Source: Pieris napi
Taxonomy: Eukaryota > Arthropoda > Insecta > Lepidoptera > Pieridae
Assembly: GCF_905475465.1 (NCBI RefSeq)
Contig: NC_062256.1
Span: forward strand, 3,729,662 to 3,793,661
Length of the DNA stretch: 64,000 nucleotides
Reading direction: 5' to 3'
Shown: positions 30,155-41,019 of the stretch, piece after piece
Layout: each line of letters begins with the position of its first letter
Numbering within the stretch: the stretch's first letter is position 1
Program-made: the position numbers and the translations under genes
The notes under the pieces: model-generated
Seen by the model: only the letters and a program-made list of their open reading frames with translations
Told to the model about the DNA's origin: nothing
The model's database searches: none

Positions 30155-30194
30155 AATATGTAGAATATGTAGATTTTATTTTTGTTTGATATAT

Positions 30195-30248
30195 CTTCAA
30201 ACAAGTCTTTTAGCCCCTTTATTTGAAGACAAATTATGTATTCTATTT
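30195..30248 (+). repeat. 54-bp direct repeat, right copy
   Basis: See the left copy at 29846-29899. Confidence 0.8.
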
Positions 30249-30835
30249 CACAATAAACGTTCAAGATGCAAAGCTTGATATGGAATAAACATGGCGAATC
30301 TGCTATAAATAGATATGAAAGTATAATGAGTGGAAATTTACACATTTACAAATAGAGGAAGCATTAAAATGACAGAAAATGTCAAAGTGATATTCGAATT
30401 TTAAATTTTCGAGTTATGGTCTTGTTGAATCTGTTTCATGGAACTTGGACAATTGCAACAGACAATTTACATGACGGGTGCCATTTTTGTCTCTACATTG
30501 TCTATGGATATTGAAACAAAGGTCGCAACTTTCGTTTTAACTGCACTCTCAATTTCTTTATATAATTTATTACTGGTAACATTTCTTTTATCTGGCAAAC
30601 GTAACGCATTCCGGTTATTCAATTGTTGACACAATAATGGTTTGTGAACAATGAATTTTGGGTTAAAAGAAATGCCGTGTTCGTTTACAGAGGAACGAAA
30701 TGGAATGTAGTCTATATAATTGTGTTTTTCATTGTTGTTAGAATATTTTTATTAATTTAAATTTGTGATTAAACAATATTCCTCAAATCTCCCTTTAGGT
30801 ATATACATTAATTACGCCTTTATTTTTAAAAAAAA
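30249..30835. other. Unassigned stretch, weakly coding-like
   Basis: Both strands are open over 30440-30630. The minus strand reads ...RLPDKRNVTSNKLYKEIESA, which is transposon-like in style but not assignable. Confidence 0.3.
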
Positions 30836-30985
30836 TTATAATGAGGAAGACATAGCAGATGATATAAAAAGAATAGGGGGCACAACTTGGACAAGAAGAA
30901 CTAACAATAGAAAACAATTGAAGCAGCTGATCACCAATACTGGCACAACTGATGCATTAGATCGAGTTAGGTTATGTAACTAAAA
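30836..30985 (+). pseudogene. RTE-like LINE C-terminal fragment with microsatellite tail
   Basis: The frame reads ADDIKRIGGTTWTRRTNNRK then QLKQL. This is the WxDDIxxxAGxxWxRxAxDRxxWKxLEE pattern of the RTE-like C-terminus. It ends close to a (TAA)n run at 31028-31050, a common form of LINE 3' end. Confidence 0.6.
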
Positions 30986-31027
30986 AAAATGTTTATATAT
31001 TATATTGAGTGTCAGCAATTAAGGCTT

Positions 31028-31050
31028 AATAATAATAATAATAATAATAC
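31028..31050. repeat. (TAA)n microsatellite
   Basis: About seven TAA units, 40 bases after the LINE fragment. Confidence 0.8.
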
Positions 31051-31214
31051 ATCATGTAATGGCTGATGCAAAATATAAGAACTTAATTCATGATACATGC
31101 CATCTATTTCATCTTTATCTCAAAGTCAATACAGAAAGTAATCAATAGATATTTATAGATAAGATTATAAGCTTGATACTTTTTTTATAATTAAATAATA
31201 ATTTGATAAAACAA

Positions 31215-31482
31215 TCCTGTATCGGATGTCGGTAACAAAAACAGATGTCTGCATTTGTTTCATGAACGTTTGTCAATGTAATAGGCAAGTAGGTGATCAG
31301 GCTCCTGACACACGCCGTCGACGTTTTGGGTCCAATGCAAGCTGGTTTCCTCATGATGTTTTCTTTCAGCATTCGAGCGAATGTTAAATGCACACATAGA
31401 AAGAAAGTTCATTGGTGCACAGGGGATCGCACCTACGACCTCAAGGATGAGAGTCGCACGCTGAAGCCACTAGGCGAACACT
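31215..31482 (-). mobile_element. SINE family A, near full length
   Basis: The head on the right has GTCGTAGGTGCGATCCCC (degenerate B-box) and GCGTGCGACTCTCATCC; the 3' end, on the left, is eroded. Confidence 0.8.
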
Positions 31483-31682
31483 GATCTAAACTCATTATTA
31501 CTATTGTAGGTATATTGAATTTTGGCCAATGTTTAACGTTACAGTTTAACCATGAATGATTTTTCCAAAACTTAACAGTAACACAGCATGAAATGTAACG
31601 GTTTTGACAATAAAATGTTGTAAAATTAGTCTTTTATTTCAAATACTTTTACACTTACACACATTTCTATCTATTTCTTGTT

Positions 31683-31795
31683 AGGCGTGTGTGCCCTTTT
31701 TTGGCTAAGGCCTCCTCCAAATCCCCCCACTCTCTGCCATGTTGGTGGTACCATTTAAAAGGTGGATAGACCAAATGATAATCTTATACAAGCTT
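31683..31795 (-). pseudogene. RTE-like LINE 3' end scrap
   Basis: The minus strand contains GGATTTGGAGGAGGCCTTAG then CCAAAAAAGGGC, the coding-end block of RTE-like elements also seen at 63395-63420. Confidence 0.5.
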
Positions 31796-31857
31796 TTAAT
31801 TGTTTTTTTCTGTATTTTTAATATAGTTTGATAAGATTTATGGCTTAGGGTTGGTTT

Positions 31858-32084
31858 CACAATGTACGGATAAGTTCTACATAAGTTCCAAATTAGCTAT
31901 TTATTACGTATTGGTAGGATAAACACTATTGGTGCGTTTCACGACTGTCAGATAGCGCTATTCGTCACAAAGTCCATCAAAAGTTATGAGTCCGTTGAAT
32001 GTCAAATAGCACAATTTATCTTCCAAATAATTTACGTGTTGCTTAGCTATTTGGTACTTTATCCATATATTGTGAAACAGACCC
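31858..32084. mobile_element. Harbinger-type MITE family M2
   Basis: It is collinear with 18277-18516 and has TIRs GGGTTGGTTTCACAATGTAC and TATTGTGAAACAGACCC. Left flank TTA, right flank TAA; one base of the target site may have mutated. Confidence 0.8.
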
Positions 32085-32268
32085 TAAGTCTTACTCCCGT
32101 ACGACTTATAGTAGGTACGTACTACGAGTACGTCAAAAATGTATTAGATTTTGACCGTAAGTTTCGTTTCTAAATCTCACCCTTAGTAAGACACACACAC
32201 ACACTAGCTCTGAAGAAGTCTTTGACCTCTTAATCATATAAGTAAATTTGAAAATTGTAAAAAAGAAC

Positions 32269-32319
32269 CATCCTATAATCATTTTAATTCAGTTCTTGAA
32301 TTAAAATGATTATAGGATG
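32269..32319. repeat. Perfect 23-bp hairpin with 5-base loop
   Basis: 32269-32291 is the exact complement of 32297-32319 (CATCCTATAATCATTTTAAT and on). It is followed after four bases by a second perfect hairpin. Confidence 0.8.
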
Positions 32320-32323
32320 AAAA

Positions 32324-32364
32324 GCTAGTTTTGTAATTAATTGAAAATTAATTACAAAACTAGC
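32324..32364. repeat. Perfect 19-bp hairpin with 3-base loop
   Basis: 32324-32342 (GCTAGTTTTGTAATTAATT) is the exact complement of 32346-32364. Confidence 0.8.
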
Positions 32365-33090
32365 TCCCACCAAAGCCAATTAATAATTATAATAACTATA
32401 CATAGTAATTTACTTTTTCTTGCTTCGATAGTCCTGTCATGTCCGTTTCATATCTCCAAATATGTTTACTTTTTCATTGTATCAAATCAAATATTTAAAA
32501 TATTCTAGGTAGGGCTCCTATAGATTGTTCTCACGATTGCTTCAATAAATTCAGGACACGTGCGATCATGGAGTCCGCGAATGCCGGACGGCACAATGCC
32601 GAATCAATAAGTAACTGTACACGCGAAATATACAACCCGAGAAGGACGTCGACATAATAAATAAGATCGATAATGAGGCTTTAAGATATGCGTGAGCGGA
32701 CGTATTGAGGTGAATCCTTTATCGATGAAATTGAGTAATATGTACATACATATATATGTACGGAACGCGTCAGGGTGCGTTAAATAACGGAGGATATTAT
32801 TTTTACTATACATATCTTAATATTAAATTACGTGTCACGTTGTTTGTCCGCGATGGACTCCTAATCTACCGAAGAAGAATCTGTCGGAGAATGTATACAT
32901 TAACCACTCGCGTTTAACAATAGAATAAACGTGAAATAATTAAATGGTAATTGCTATGAAAATAAATGAACGTAATGTTAATACCTACTGAAGAAAGTGC
33001 CTGCGTCTGGCTATACTCTCGGAGCGTAACTCCGACGATTTAGGTATTCCCCACGACTGTCAATTTAAAAAAACCTAAAACATAAAAATA
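32365..33090. other. Unassigned stretch
   Basis: 32550-32880 is CpG-richer and includes a weak inverted pair (ATGGAGTCCGCGAA and TCCGCGATGGACTCC), but no element could be delimited. Confidence 0.35.
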
Positions 33091-33095
33091 AAACA

Positions 33096-33722
33096 AAAAT
33101 GTGTGCGTGTACCTACTAGGTGTACACACGTAAGAAGTGAAACTTCTTTATGACCTTATTTTTCGAAAAATGATCTACTATATGCAACTTAACGAAATTG
33201 GTTAAATAAAGTTTAACAAAAGGCTTTTATTATCATAGACATGAATACAAATACAATTATTTCATTTTACCTTATTACTACTAAGATTATTACAGAATTT
33301 CATTAATTGTAATATAATTATTACTATCATTGTTATCGTTATTATAATATATTTATGTTATTAATGGCTTCGAATCTCTTCGGATCAACCGTGGTAGGGA
33401 CAAGAAAAAGATGGCGCGTAACCGAAAAACGTGACGATTTGCTACAAAATTTATCCCATACGTCGATAAAAAATTCATTCTAACGCCGATAAAGAAGTTT
33501 GACTTCAAAAAGCAACGTGGCGCGTAACCGAAAATCGTGACGATTTGCTACAAAATTTCTCCCATCCGTCGATAAAGAACTTTCATTCCAACGCCGATAA
33601 AGAAGTTTGACTTCAAAAAGCAACATGGCGTGTAACGGAAAAATGTGACGCGTAACGAAAAAATGTTACACTAAATTTTTTTCCCACCCCGATAAAGAAG
33701 TTTCACTTCAAAAAAACGAGTG
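33096..33722 (-). mobile_element. Palindrome-family element H, copy 2
   Basis: The right-hand motif comes first on plus: TACCTACTAGGTGTACACAC then GTAAGAAGTGAAACTTCTTT. The body includes ACCGTGGTAGGGACAAGAAA, then several palindrome-bearing units ending CGATAAAGAAGTTTCACTTC. It is inverted relative to the copies at 20984 and 36021. GAAGT-N3-ACTTC-type palindromes sit at both ends. Confidence 0.75.
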
Positions 33723-34271
33723 ACAGAATGCGCGCTGCTAGTATCGTTAAACACAGATCATTACAATAAAGACTATATTTTTTAATCTTCATAATTATTA
33801 AAATTTGAATTCAATATTCATCGTTAAGACAGGGCAACGTCTGTCGGGTAAGTTTTAGCCATTGAACAGCATCATTGAACCTTGCACATGGAAAATGCAT
33901 AGTTCATAGCTGTCGTAGTCGAAATCTGCAAACTGTAAGTGATTCTTCAGAATCTTCCAAGGATATACTATTGTCATTGATATTTTAATAGAGATAAAAG
34001 GACATATAAGCCTGTTAGAGATAAAAATGTCATAAAAGTTGTTCCGTCACACGCCTATGTTTCAGAATGTAGATTGGCAACAGCTATTTCCACGTAATCA
34101 CTGATTGGTTGTACCGTTGAATGACATCTTACTACATTGATATAACTATTACTGGATAACTCATCCGGGTGTAAATCCGGATATAATCGTAAAAGTAAAA
34201 TTCAGATAGTACAGTACAGCAACGCAAAATATACTTTTATTTATTTATGTATTTCGTTATCATGTAAGTTG

Positions 34272-34308
<37 letters not shown>

Positions 34309-35480
34309 AACAATTACACTAAAAATATAGAATAGAATACATATATTTACCTACAAAAAGATTCGAACATTTACAAAAGCAAACAAAACAAAAAAAAATA
34401 TTGAATATATTTAACTAAGTGATACCTAATTTGGCTGTTGTGTGATGGTGGGTTTGTAGGGTATGATTATGCGCTATGGATATTTAAATATAACATTATA
34501 AACTAGCAAATCAATCAAATTGTTCTAGTATTAAGTTTCGTATGGAAGAGCTGGGAACCCTGATACAGGTTTTTCTTATTTAAAAGGGTTCCCAAATATT
34601 TCACAATGCATTATTCTAATGAATAAACATGTTTTTATTTTATTTAAATAAATTTGATTTGAAAGAACTGTTTCTTTTTCTACAATATGAATACACGTTT
34701 ATCATTTAACTTTCTACATTAACTAATAAGCTTTATTTACCAATAATACACTGCCATAAGGAACTTTTTAAATTTGTTTTAATTTCATATTTTTAATTAT
34801 TATGCAGGTTAAGATATTGTAAATACTGTTTATTTGTATGGATAGTTCTTTACAAATAAATTACGAATTAACTTTAACACTGTTCGTATTACGTACTTTA
34901 CGATACATAAGACTCCATTCCACTGTGATCCCGGCAACCCTTGTCCACGCTCCTCCTGCTACTTTTGTGATCTTCTTAGCAGCCCTCTTTCTTTTTTAGT
35001 GGCTCTAGAACTAGGTTAGACTCATCAAAAATTAAACACGATATACAATAAATGCTGGCAGCAATTCCTAAAAAAAATAAAAAAAGTATTATTTTGATTC
35101 TAGTTTCATAGTTGGATAAAATTAGGAATTCTGGATTTAAACTAAAAATATAATGGTTGACGTATCTAGAACTGTATTGGTTGGAAGCACCTAGACGCTT
35201 GATATGTTACATGACTGTACGTCAATAATTCTCGCAGTTCCCATCAAAAAAGATCTCAGCCAGAACTAATTGAATAAGCCTTTTTCAATCATCACTCGAC
35301 AAATGACAAGACTGGAATAAAATGTTTTTTATAAATTCCATACAAGTTTTAAACACAAAAATTTAAGCTTCTAAAAAATATTCCAGGTATTATAACAATT
35401 TCTAAGTCTAGTAGTATTTGGAAGGTTGATTAAAACATGTGCATCGCTAAGAAAAGCTCTCCATTTCTTTTTTTAAATTG
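33723..35480. other. Unassigned stretch with an (AT)n run
   Basis: A dinucleotide AT run lies at 34274-34306. Around 34760-34800 TTTTTAAATTTGTTTTAATT resembles the LINE E terminal tail. No gene is visible. Confidence 0.4.
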
Positions 35481-35487
35481 TTATTCT

Positions 35488-35731
35488 GCCCTGCGATTCT
35501 GTAACTCACTTTTCGAACTCACACAGCGATTTTCGCATCGGCGGTCGCTTTCAAATCAGTCGTGATGCAGTCTTTTTTATTATTTGGCATTCTGATAAAC
35601 AATAAACTATAAGCTCCCACCTTTTCAGAATGCCAAATCATAAAATGACTGCTTCACGACTGATTTGAGAGCGACCGCCGATGCGAAAACCGCTGTGTGA
35701 GTTCGAAAAGTGAGTTACAGAATCGCAGGGC
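35488..35731. mobile_element. MITE family M1, complete copy
   Basis: This is a near-perfect foldback. The left arm runs from GCCCTGCGATTCTGTAACTC to GGCATTCTGATAAACAATAA; the right arm is its complement, ending TTACAGAATCGCAGGGC. Arms are over 90 bp with a short spacer around AAGCTCCCACC. Other copies lie at 2622, 8740 and 38639. Confidence 0.9.
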
Positions 35732-35761
35732 TGACCTGTTAATTTTAATAGGTAATTTTAT

Positions 35762-35850
35762 ATAGGTGGCTCACCTAATGTTTAGTGATACGCCTATAAA
35801 CACTCAGATTGCCATAGGGCTCGCGAGTATGTTGCGGGCCTTAAACGACC
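35762..35850 (-). mobile_element. LINE A 3' tail fragment (diverged)
   Basis: GGTGGCTCACCTAATGTTTA through GCTCGCGAGTATGTTGCGGG, a reverse copy of the tail. Confidence 0.55.
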
Positions 35851-35867
35851 CATTCGAAATGGTTCGG

Positions 35868-35990
35868 AAATCGTGACAAGCGCTAATTAAAGATTTAAGT
35901 TGGCGCCTGGTCAGCTCAGCGAACAAGTATCGCAAAACAGCATCAAACGTACACTGCAACAGGGAATAAACTTTTTAAATTTGTTTTAGT
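35868..35990 (+). mobile_element. LINE E 3' region
   Basis: GATTTAAGTTGGCGCCTGGT, GCGAACAAGTATCGCAAAAC and the terminal TTTTTAAATTTGTTTTAGTA. Confidence 0.6.
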
Positions 35991-36020
35991 ATCCCATATT
36001 ATTTTTTTTAATAATAATTA

Positions 36021-36690
36021 TTGAAGTGAAACTTCTTTATCGGGGTTGGAAAAAAATTTAGTGTAACATTTTTTCGTTACGCGTCACATTTTTCCGTTAC
36101 GCGCCATCTTTTGAAGTGAAACTTCTTTATCGGGGTTGGAAAAAAATTTAGTGTAACATTTTATCGTTACGCGTCACATTTTTCCGTTACGCGCCATCTT
36201 TTGAAGTGAAACTTCTTTATCGACGTATGGGAGAAATTTTGTAGCAGGTTACGCGCCATGTTGCTTTTTGAAGTCAAACTTCTTTATCGGCGTTGGAAAA
36301 AAATTTACACACATTTGTCACATTTTTCGGTTACGCGCCATCTTTTTCTTGTCCCTACCACGGTTGATCCGAAGAGATTCGAAGCCATTAGTAACAAAAA
36401 TATATAATAACGATAACAATGATAGTAATACTAATAATTCTATTACAATTAATAAAATTCTGTAATAATCTTAGGACTACATAGTAGTACAGAAATAAGT
36501 TAAAATGAAATAATTGTATTTGTATTCATGTCTATGATAATAAAAGCCTTTTGTTAAACTTTATCTAATTTAACTTTATTTAACCAATTTCTGTAAAGTT
36601 GCATAATATAGTAGATAATTTTTCGAAAAATAAGGTCATAAAGAAGTTTGACTTCTTACGTGTGTACACCTAGTAAACGCACACATTTTT
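36021..36690 (+). mobile_element. Palindrome-family element H, copy 3
   Basis: Tandem units start GAAGTGAAACTTCTTTATCG at about 36023, 36113 and 36203 (90-bp period), with a fourth, shorter-spaced unit at 36270. Each carries TTACGCGCC or TTACGCGTC. The unique body (ACCACGGTTGATCCGAAGAG ... ATTCATGTCTATGATAAT) follows, and the right end is AAGAAGTTTGACTTCTTACG then TGTGTACACCTAGTAAACGC. Nothing is encoded. Confidence 0.8.
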
Positions 36691-36936
36691 TTATTATTAC
36701 TTTGTTGTTTAGAAATATTGTAAATACTGTATATTAGTGTGTTGGAAATATGTAACGATTGAAGGTAACATTGCAATTATTAGCAAAGAAAGCAAGTCGT
36801 TCAAGTAGCGGTGCGGCTAACGGCGCAACGTAACTCGTTATGTCACACGGCCTTGGCCTAGCGATGCACGCGGGACCACGCATAATGACTGGAGCTGTAT
36901 TACGATGTATTACGATAGCGATCGCAACGATAGATG

Positions 36937-37232
36937 TATGCACTATGCGACGTTCGATCAACGAAGAGTAAATTTCTCAAATCAATTGGAATTAATTGAA
37001 TTTTTCTATTTGTATTGATTTTAGATATACGCGTGCACTATGTGAAGCTAGTAATGCGATGTTCGATACACGAAGAGTAAATTTCTCAAATCAATTGGAA
37101 TTAATTTAATTTTTCTATTTGTATTGATTTTCGATATATGCGTGCACTATGTGAAGCTAGTAATGCGATGTTCGATACACGAAGAGTAAATTTCTCAAAT
37201 CAATTGCAATTAATTTAATTTTTCTATTATTA
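36937..37232 (+). repeat. Minisatellite, 109-bp unit, 3 copies
   Basis: CACGAAGAGTAAATTTCTCA recurs at 36960, 37069 and 37178, exactly 109 bp apart. Units share CGTGCACTATGTGAAGCTAG and GATGTTCGAT. The first unit lacks about 14 bases. Confidence 0.85.
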
Positions 37233-37344
37233 TTGCTTTTTTATAGTCAAAATCGTTGTACTGAGTTCGATGTAGATAAAAATAATACCCTTAGTTTCGA
37301 GAAGTTTTGAGACTTGGCACTAAAGATTCCCATACAACGGGTTG

Positions 37345-37430
37345 GATTTTGACATCCTTCAAGAATAGAGCTTATCAATTTCTAAATAGCCAGCAACGCA
37401 CTTGCGAGCCTTCTGACTCTGAGTATGTTT
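37345..37430 (+). mobile_element. LINE A fragment (RT end and tail)
   Basis: CATCCTTCAAGAATAGAGCT reads SFKNRAYQFLN-like and is followed by the CAGCAACGCACTTGCGAGCC tail. Confidence 0.6.
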
Positions 37431-37776
37431 GGGCACCTACTATGTTTACTAGGACCCGCAAGACCTAAGATCAATATCCTTAGTTATCATTAGAACAATA
37501 CCATACCATTATCGTTATGTACGTACGTTTAGTACATTCATACGTTAGTCAAATCCAGTCAGTATGAATCATACCTACCAGATAACAGTGCATACGTATA
37601 TCTCTGTACATTTATTTAACACCTCAAGGCCATTTATTATTAAGTGCCCATTATAATGATTATTGACACTTCAACTCCAGTTGTTTCTACAAACCGGTTT
37701 TTAACTCGTGTATTTTCATATTTTTAATACAATTTCATTTAGTTTCTTTTTAACATATCAAATATCACTCTAGCAA

Positions 37777-37965
37777 TCTATATAAATAAAAATGAGTCCG
37801 AAACGGCTGGACTATTTCGAGTAATTTATTTATGCCTTAAGCTCTAAGGAAGGTTTTTCCGTACCTAGGATTTTATTCCCCAATAGAGGATGGTATCTAT
37901 GTGGTAGCGTAGCATAGCAAAATGTTCCATATGTTGGTATGTAGCTCCTAAAAGGGTAAGAAAAA
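37777..37965 (+). mobile_element. Helitron-like element, 5' part
   Basis: After an A, it starts TCTATATAAATAAAAATGAG and continues CGGCTGGACTATTTCGAG, the style of lepidopteran Helitron 5' ends (5'-TC, inserted after A). The copy shares CATAGCAAAATGTTCCATAT and GGTATGTAGCT with a minus-strand copy at 41020-41589. No hairpin-CTRR 3' end was identified. Confidence 0.45.
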
Positions 37966-38379
37966 AATCATATTAAGACGAGGTTCACGGGTATTAAAAT
38001 GATAGAAAGACATGTCGATGTTTCAGTCTGTTAATTTATTGGGTTTATACCTTGCCTCAGCTTTATTGCTTGCTCAAAGTCTCCCGTATTTTTAGAAGCT
38101 GTATTTAGCTTAGTATCGACTCTGAATAACAATCATGGTGTTGCCATTAGTCAAAACTTTATACAAACGCCGTCATTATCTATGCAATATTTACAAAAAG
38201 CTTCCGCATACCAGCACATATAATAAATATGAATTTGCAATACAGGAAAATGCGAGAATATATTATAAGAAGTGTGTAACGGTATATATGATTTTTCCTT
38301 AAAATATATAACGTATACTATATATGTATATGAAAATTTATGCCTAAATAAATAACAAAATCTTCTTTTTCAGTCTTTA
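37966..38379. other. Unassigned stretch
   Basis: Nothing recognised. Confidence 0.35.
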
Positions 38380-38570
38380 TTTTTGAAGGTCGTGTTAGTA
38401 GCGCTACACAATTCTTCCACTCTCCCCTATTTTCTGCAACTCTCAGTGTATAGTAAGAGCTGTAAGGGCCTTTACTTGATAGGTCCAGCGAGTAGGGAAA
38501 GGACTGACTGTCAGTCACAATAAGTTTATCTAGATTTTCTGGACCTCTGCGTGTGTCCAAAACAACTCAG
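38380..38570 (-). pseudogene. Possible LINE C-terminal fragment
   Basis: The minus frame contains PYSSYYTLRVAENRGEWKNC then VALLTRPS. The RVAxxRxxWKxxV pattern resembles LINE polyprotein ends. Part of it resembles 4736-4785 in reverse. The lineage is uncertain. Confidence 0.4.
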
Positions 38571-38638
38571 GGTCCGTTGGTAAAGTGTCAACAGACGAGT
38601 TTTTACCTGTAACTGTCTCAGTATCAACTTCCGCCTCC

Positions 38639-38757
38639 AGCCCTGCGATTCTGTAACTCACTTTTCGAACTCACACAGCGGCTCTCGCATCGGCGGTCGC
38701 TCTCAAATCAGTCGTGAAGCAGTCTGATAAACAATAAACTACAAGCTCCCACCATTT
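38639..38757. mobile_element. MITE family M1, left half
   Basis: GCCCTGCGATTCTGTAACTC to CTGATAAACAATAAACTACA and AAGCTCCCACC; the right arm is missing. Confidence 0.8.
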
Positions 38758-39007
38758 CACATACTAAAACTACTGTTGCACAAGAAGAATACTTTACGTT
38801 TCAGCGAAGACAAGTTGAGAAGATGTTAGTGAATGTATAAAGTTGAATCGTTAGTGAAAACTTTGTTTTTATGAATGTGGTATAAATATTATAAATGTGT
38901 TTATTTATTTGACACCAATTAATTATAATATGTATAATTTGAGAACCTCTTTAAGTAAAATAATACCTGCCAGAGTTCCCAGCTCTTACATAACAAACTT
39001 AATAGTA

Positions 39008-39255
39008 AAAGCCACAAAAATATATATAACTAGCAAACCAGGCGAACTCCGTTTCGCCACCAGATGGCTTCGTTTTATGTAACATTTCGTTTGGTGATCC
39101 CGCTTTTCTGTTGAAATATTTCCTGAATTTTCTTGCTATAAACCTCACGGAGCCCGAGACCTTTCCAACGAATGCAAAACTGTGGAAATCGGTTCGTGCG
39201 TTCTGGAGTTATAGCGTCAGGAAGGAAAACCCGACTTATTTTTATATATTAGATT
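39008..39255 (+). repeat. Dispersed repeat with CTAGCAAACCAGGCG head and TATATATTAGAT terminus
   Basis: ACTAGCAAACCAGGCGAACT starts it; GAGCCCGAGACCTTTCCAAC and GAAATCGGTTCGTGCGTTCT mark the body; it ends TTATTTTTATATATTAGATT. It is related in its ends, but not its body, to 13824-14132. Confidence 0.6.
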
Positions 39256-39317
39256 TAATTAGGTACATCTTTTTTATTACTTTTGTTTTCCAACTGTTTG
39301 TAACACGCCTGAGTTCA

Positions 39318-39404
39318 TGAGTGAGTGTGTGAGTTCAAGTTAGGGAATGAGTAAGTGTGTGGGTGCATGTGAGTGAGTGAGTGAGTGAGAGAGTGAGTGA
39401 ATGA
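39318..39404. repeat. (GAGT)n-rich simple repeat
   Basis: Imperfect GAGT/GTGT runs, cleanest at 39373-39400. Confidence 0.75.
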
Positions 39405-40069
39405 AATGTGTAACTACATAGGACTCAAATACAAACCAGAAATACGTGTTTGAAGATTTTGCGATTAATTTAATTTCAAAATGGCTCTACTCGATTAGAT
39501 TCAAAATATATTTTTTATGTGAACTTTACGCGTCGCGGATGTTCATACAAAATATGCTTCTACTAGTAAACAGACTACTTTGTTGCGCATTTCAAACGGG
39601 AAACACATATACGTTGTCTCTTGTTCGTTGTTTAATAGCATGTTCTTCACGTTAACCACAGATAATCTAGTTCACTTACACGGTACGAAAATGACAGATT
39701 ATAAATCGTGTAATCAATACCAGTAATTGCCATTTAATGTTATGAAATATGCATCAAATTAATCATCGAATACAGATATTAATCTTACGATAATGATGGC
39801 AACATTTTGAATCATTAGTATTTTACAATGTAATGAATTGTTTATTGCGTTGAAACGTATGTTTTGCATTTAAATGTGATTTTAAACGCGTTTATTTTTT
39901 TCTGTTTCAATACGTATTTTTGTTAGAGCAAGTAGATTTTCGCCAGTTCCGGAAATCGATTTTTTAAATCAGCATCTTCAATCTCAATTTATATGATAAT
40001 ATAAAAATAGAAAAAATTGTCGTAAAAGTAAAAAAAATTGAGGTGGACCCCTTATCACTTTTTCAAAAG
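39405..40069. other. Unassigned stretch
   Basis: Nothing recognised. Confidence 0.35.
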
Positions 40070-40135
40070 ATAGATTCGAATCGGTCGAACCGTTTCAGAG
40101 GACATGACACGAGAATTTTATATTCGAGATTATCC
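40070..40135 (+). repeat. Terminal fragment of the CTAGCTGATCCGG family
   Basis: GGTCGAACCGTTTCAGAGGA and GACACGAGAATTTTATATTC match the end of the copy at 13824-14132. Confidence 0.65.
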
Positions 40136-40509
40136 CAAGAATTACTTAAAGTTAGTACACTATTTATAAAGCGCTGGCCATCGTCGGTTCGTTTGTTATT
40201 TCTCCTCCTCCACAAAGGCTTATCTTTGCGCGCTTTTACTATTTTGTATGGAATTCATTATTCAACAAAAAAGGTTCACTTAGTCATTCTGAAAGTCTTA
40301 ATGCATTACTTGTATATACAATATACAGTATACACCTATTAGTAGAGCATATAAAGCGCCACAAATGAATACAACACAAATGTGTTTTGTTTTATGTATT
40401 TTGTCTGATCAATAGAAATGAAATATGTGAATGTTATATCTAAATTTAAGACAGATAGAGACAAATAGATGTAACAAAACATTTATCTTAGGTATTAAAA
40501 AATACCGTT

Positions 40510-40762
40510 GATTTTTTTTCCCCTTTATGGCTCTGGCACGGTTTGTGCATTATCAAGTATAAGATTTTTATAATTCGTGCTTGCCTTAGAAATTCGACCG
40601 TGTCCTCCATGTACGGTTTAAGCACTCGCCCGGTACAGCACAACCCTCCCAAAGGCCGAGAACAAATTTAAATTAAATTAAAACTTGCCCTCGAACCGGG
40701 AATCGAACCCGGTACCCCTCGCCAAGCTGCCACTTAATAAGACCGCTAGGCTATGAGGCCCT
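40510..40762 (-). mobile_element. SINE family C (tRNA-derived)
   Basis: Near identical in layout to 24272-24531, with B-box GGTTCGATTCC within the minus strand and the CCTCATAGCCTAGCGGTCTT head at the right end. Confidence 0.8.
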
Positions 40763-40814
40763 TATCGTTGAATTTTTTAATAATTTTAAATTGAAACGAG
40801 TTTTAAAAAAAGAA

Positions 40815-40960
40815 CTTAGTGGCGCTTGAATCCTTGATCTTAGCCGTAGATAGTATCAACTGTTTCGTGATCATTTGTTTTTTTAATAGTCAAGTAGGTG
40901 ATCAGCCGTCTGTGCCTGACACCATCGAAATTTTGGGTCTAAGTAAAGGTCGATATCCGC
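40815..40960 (-). mobile_element. SINE family A, 3' half (diverged)
   Basis: TAGTGGCGCTTGAATCCTTG to GCCGTCTGTGCCTGACACC. Confidence 0.65.
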
Positions 40961-41019
40961 ACAATGTTTACCTATTTGTTAGGAAAAGGTTAAGGTTAGT
41001 TCTTTTTTCTTACCAGTCT

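Noticed and set aside
36021..36335. CRISPR-like array, from regularly spaced palindromic repeats
   Set aside because: The units are nearly identical along their whole 90 bp, so there are no unique spacers, and the context is eukaryotic. It is a minisatellite within a transposable element.
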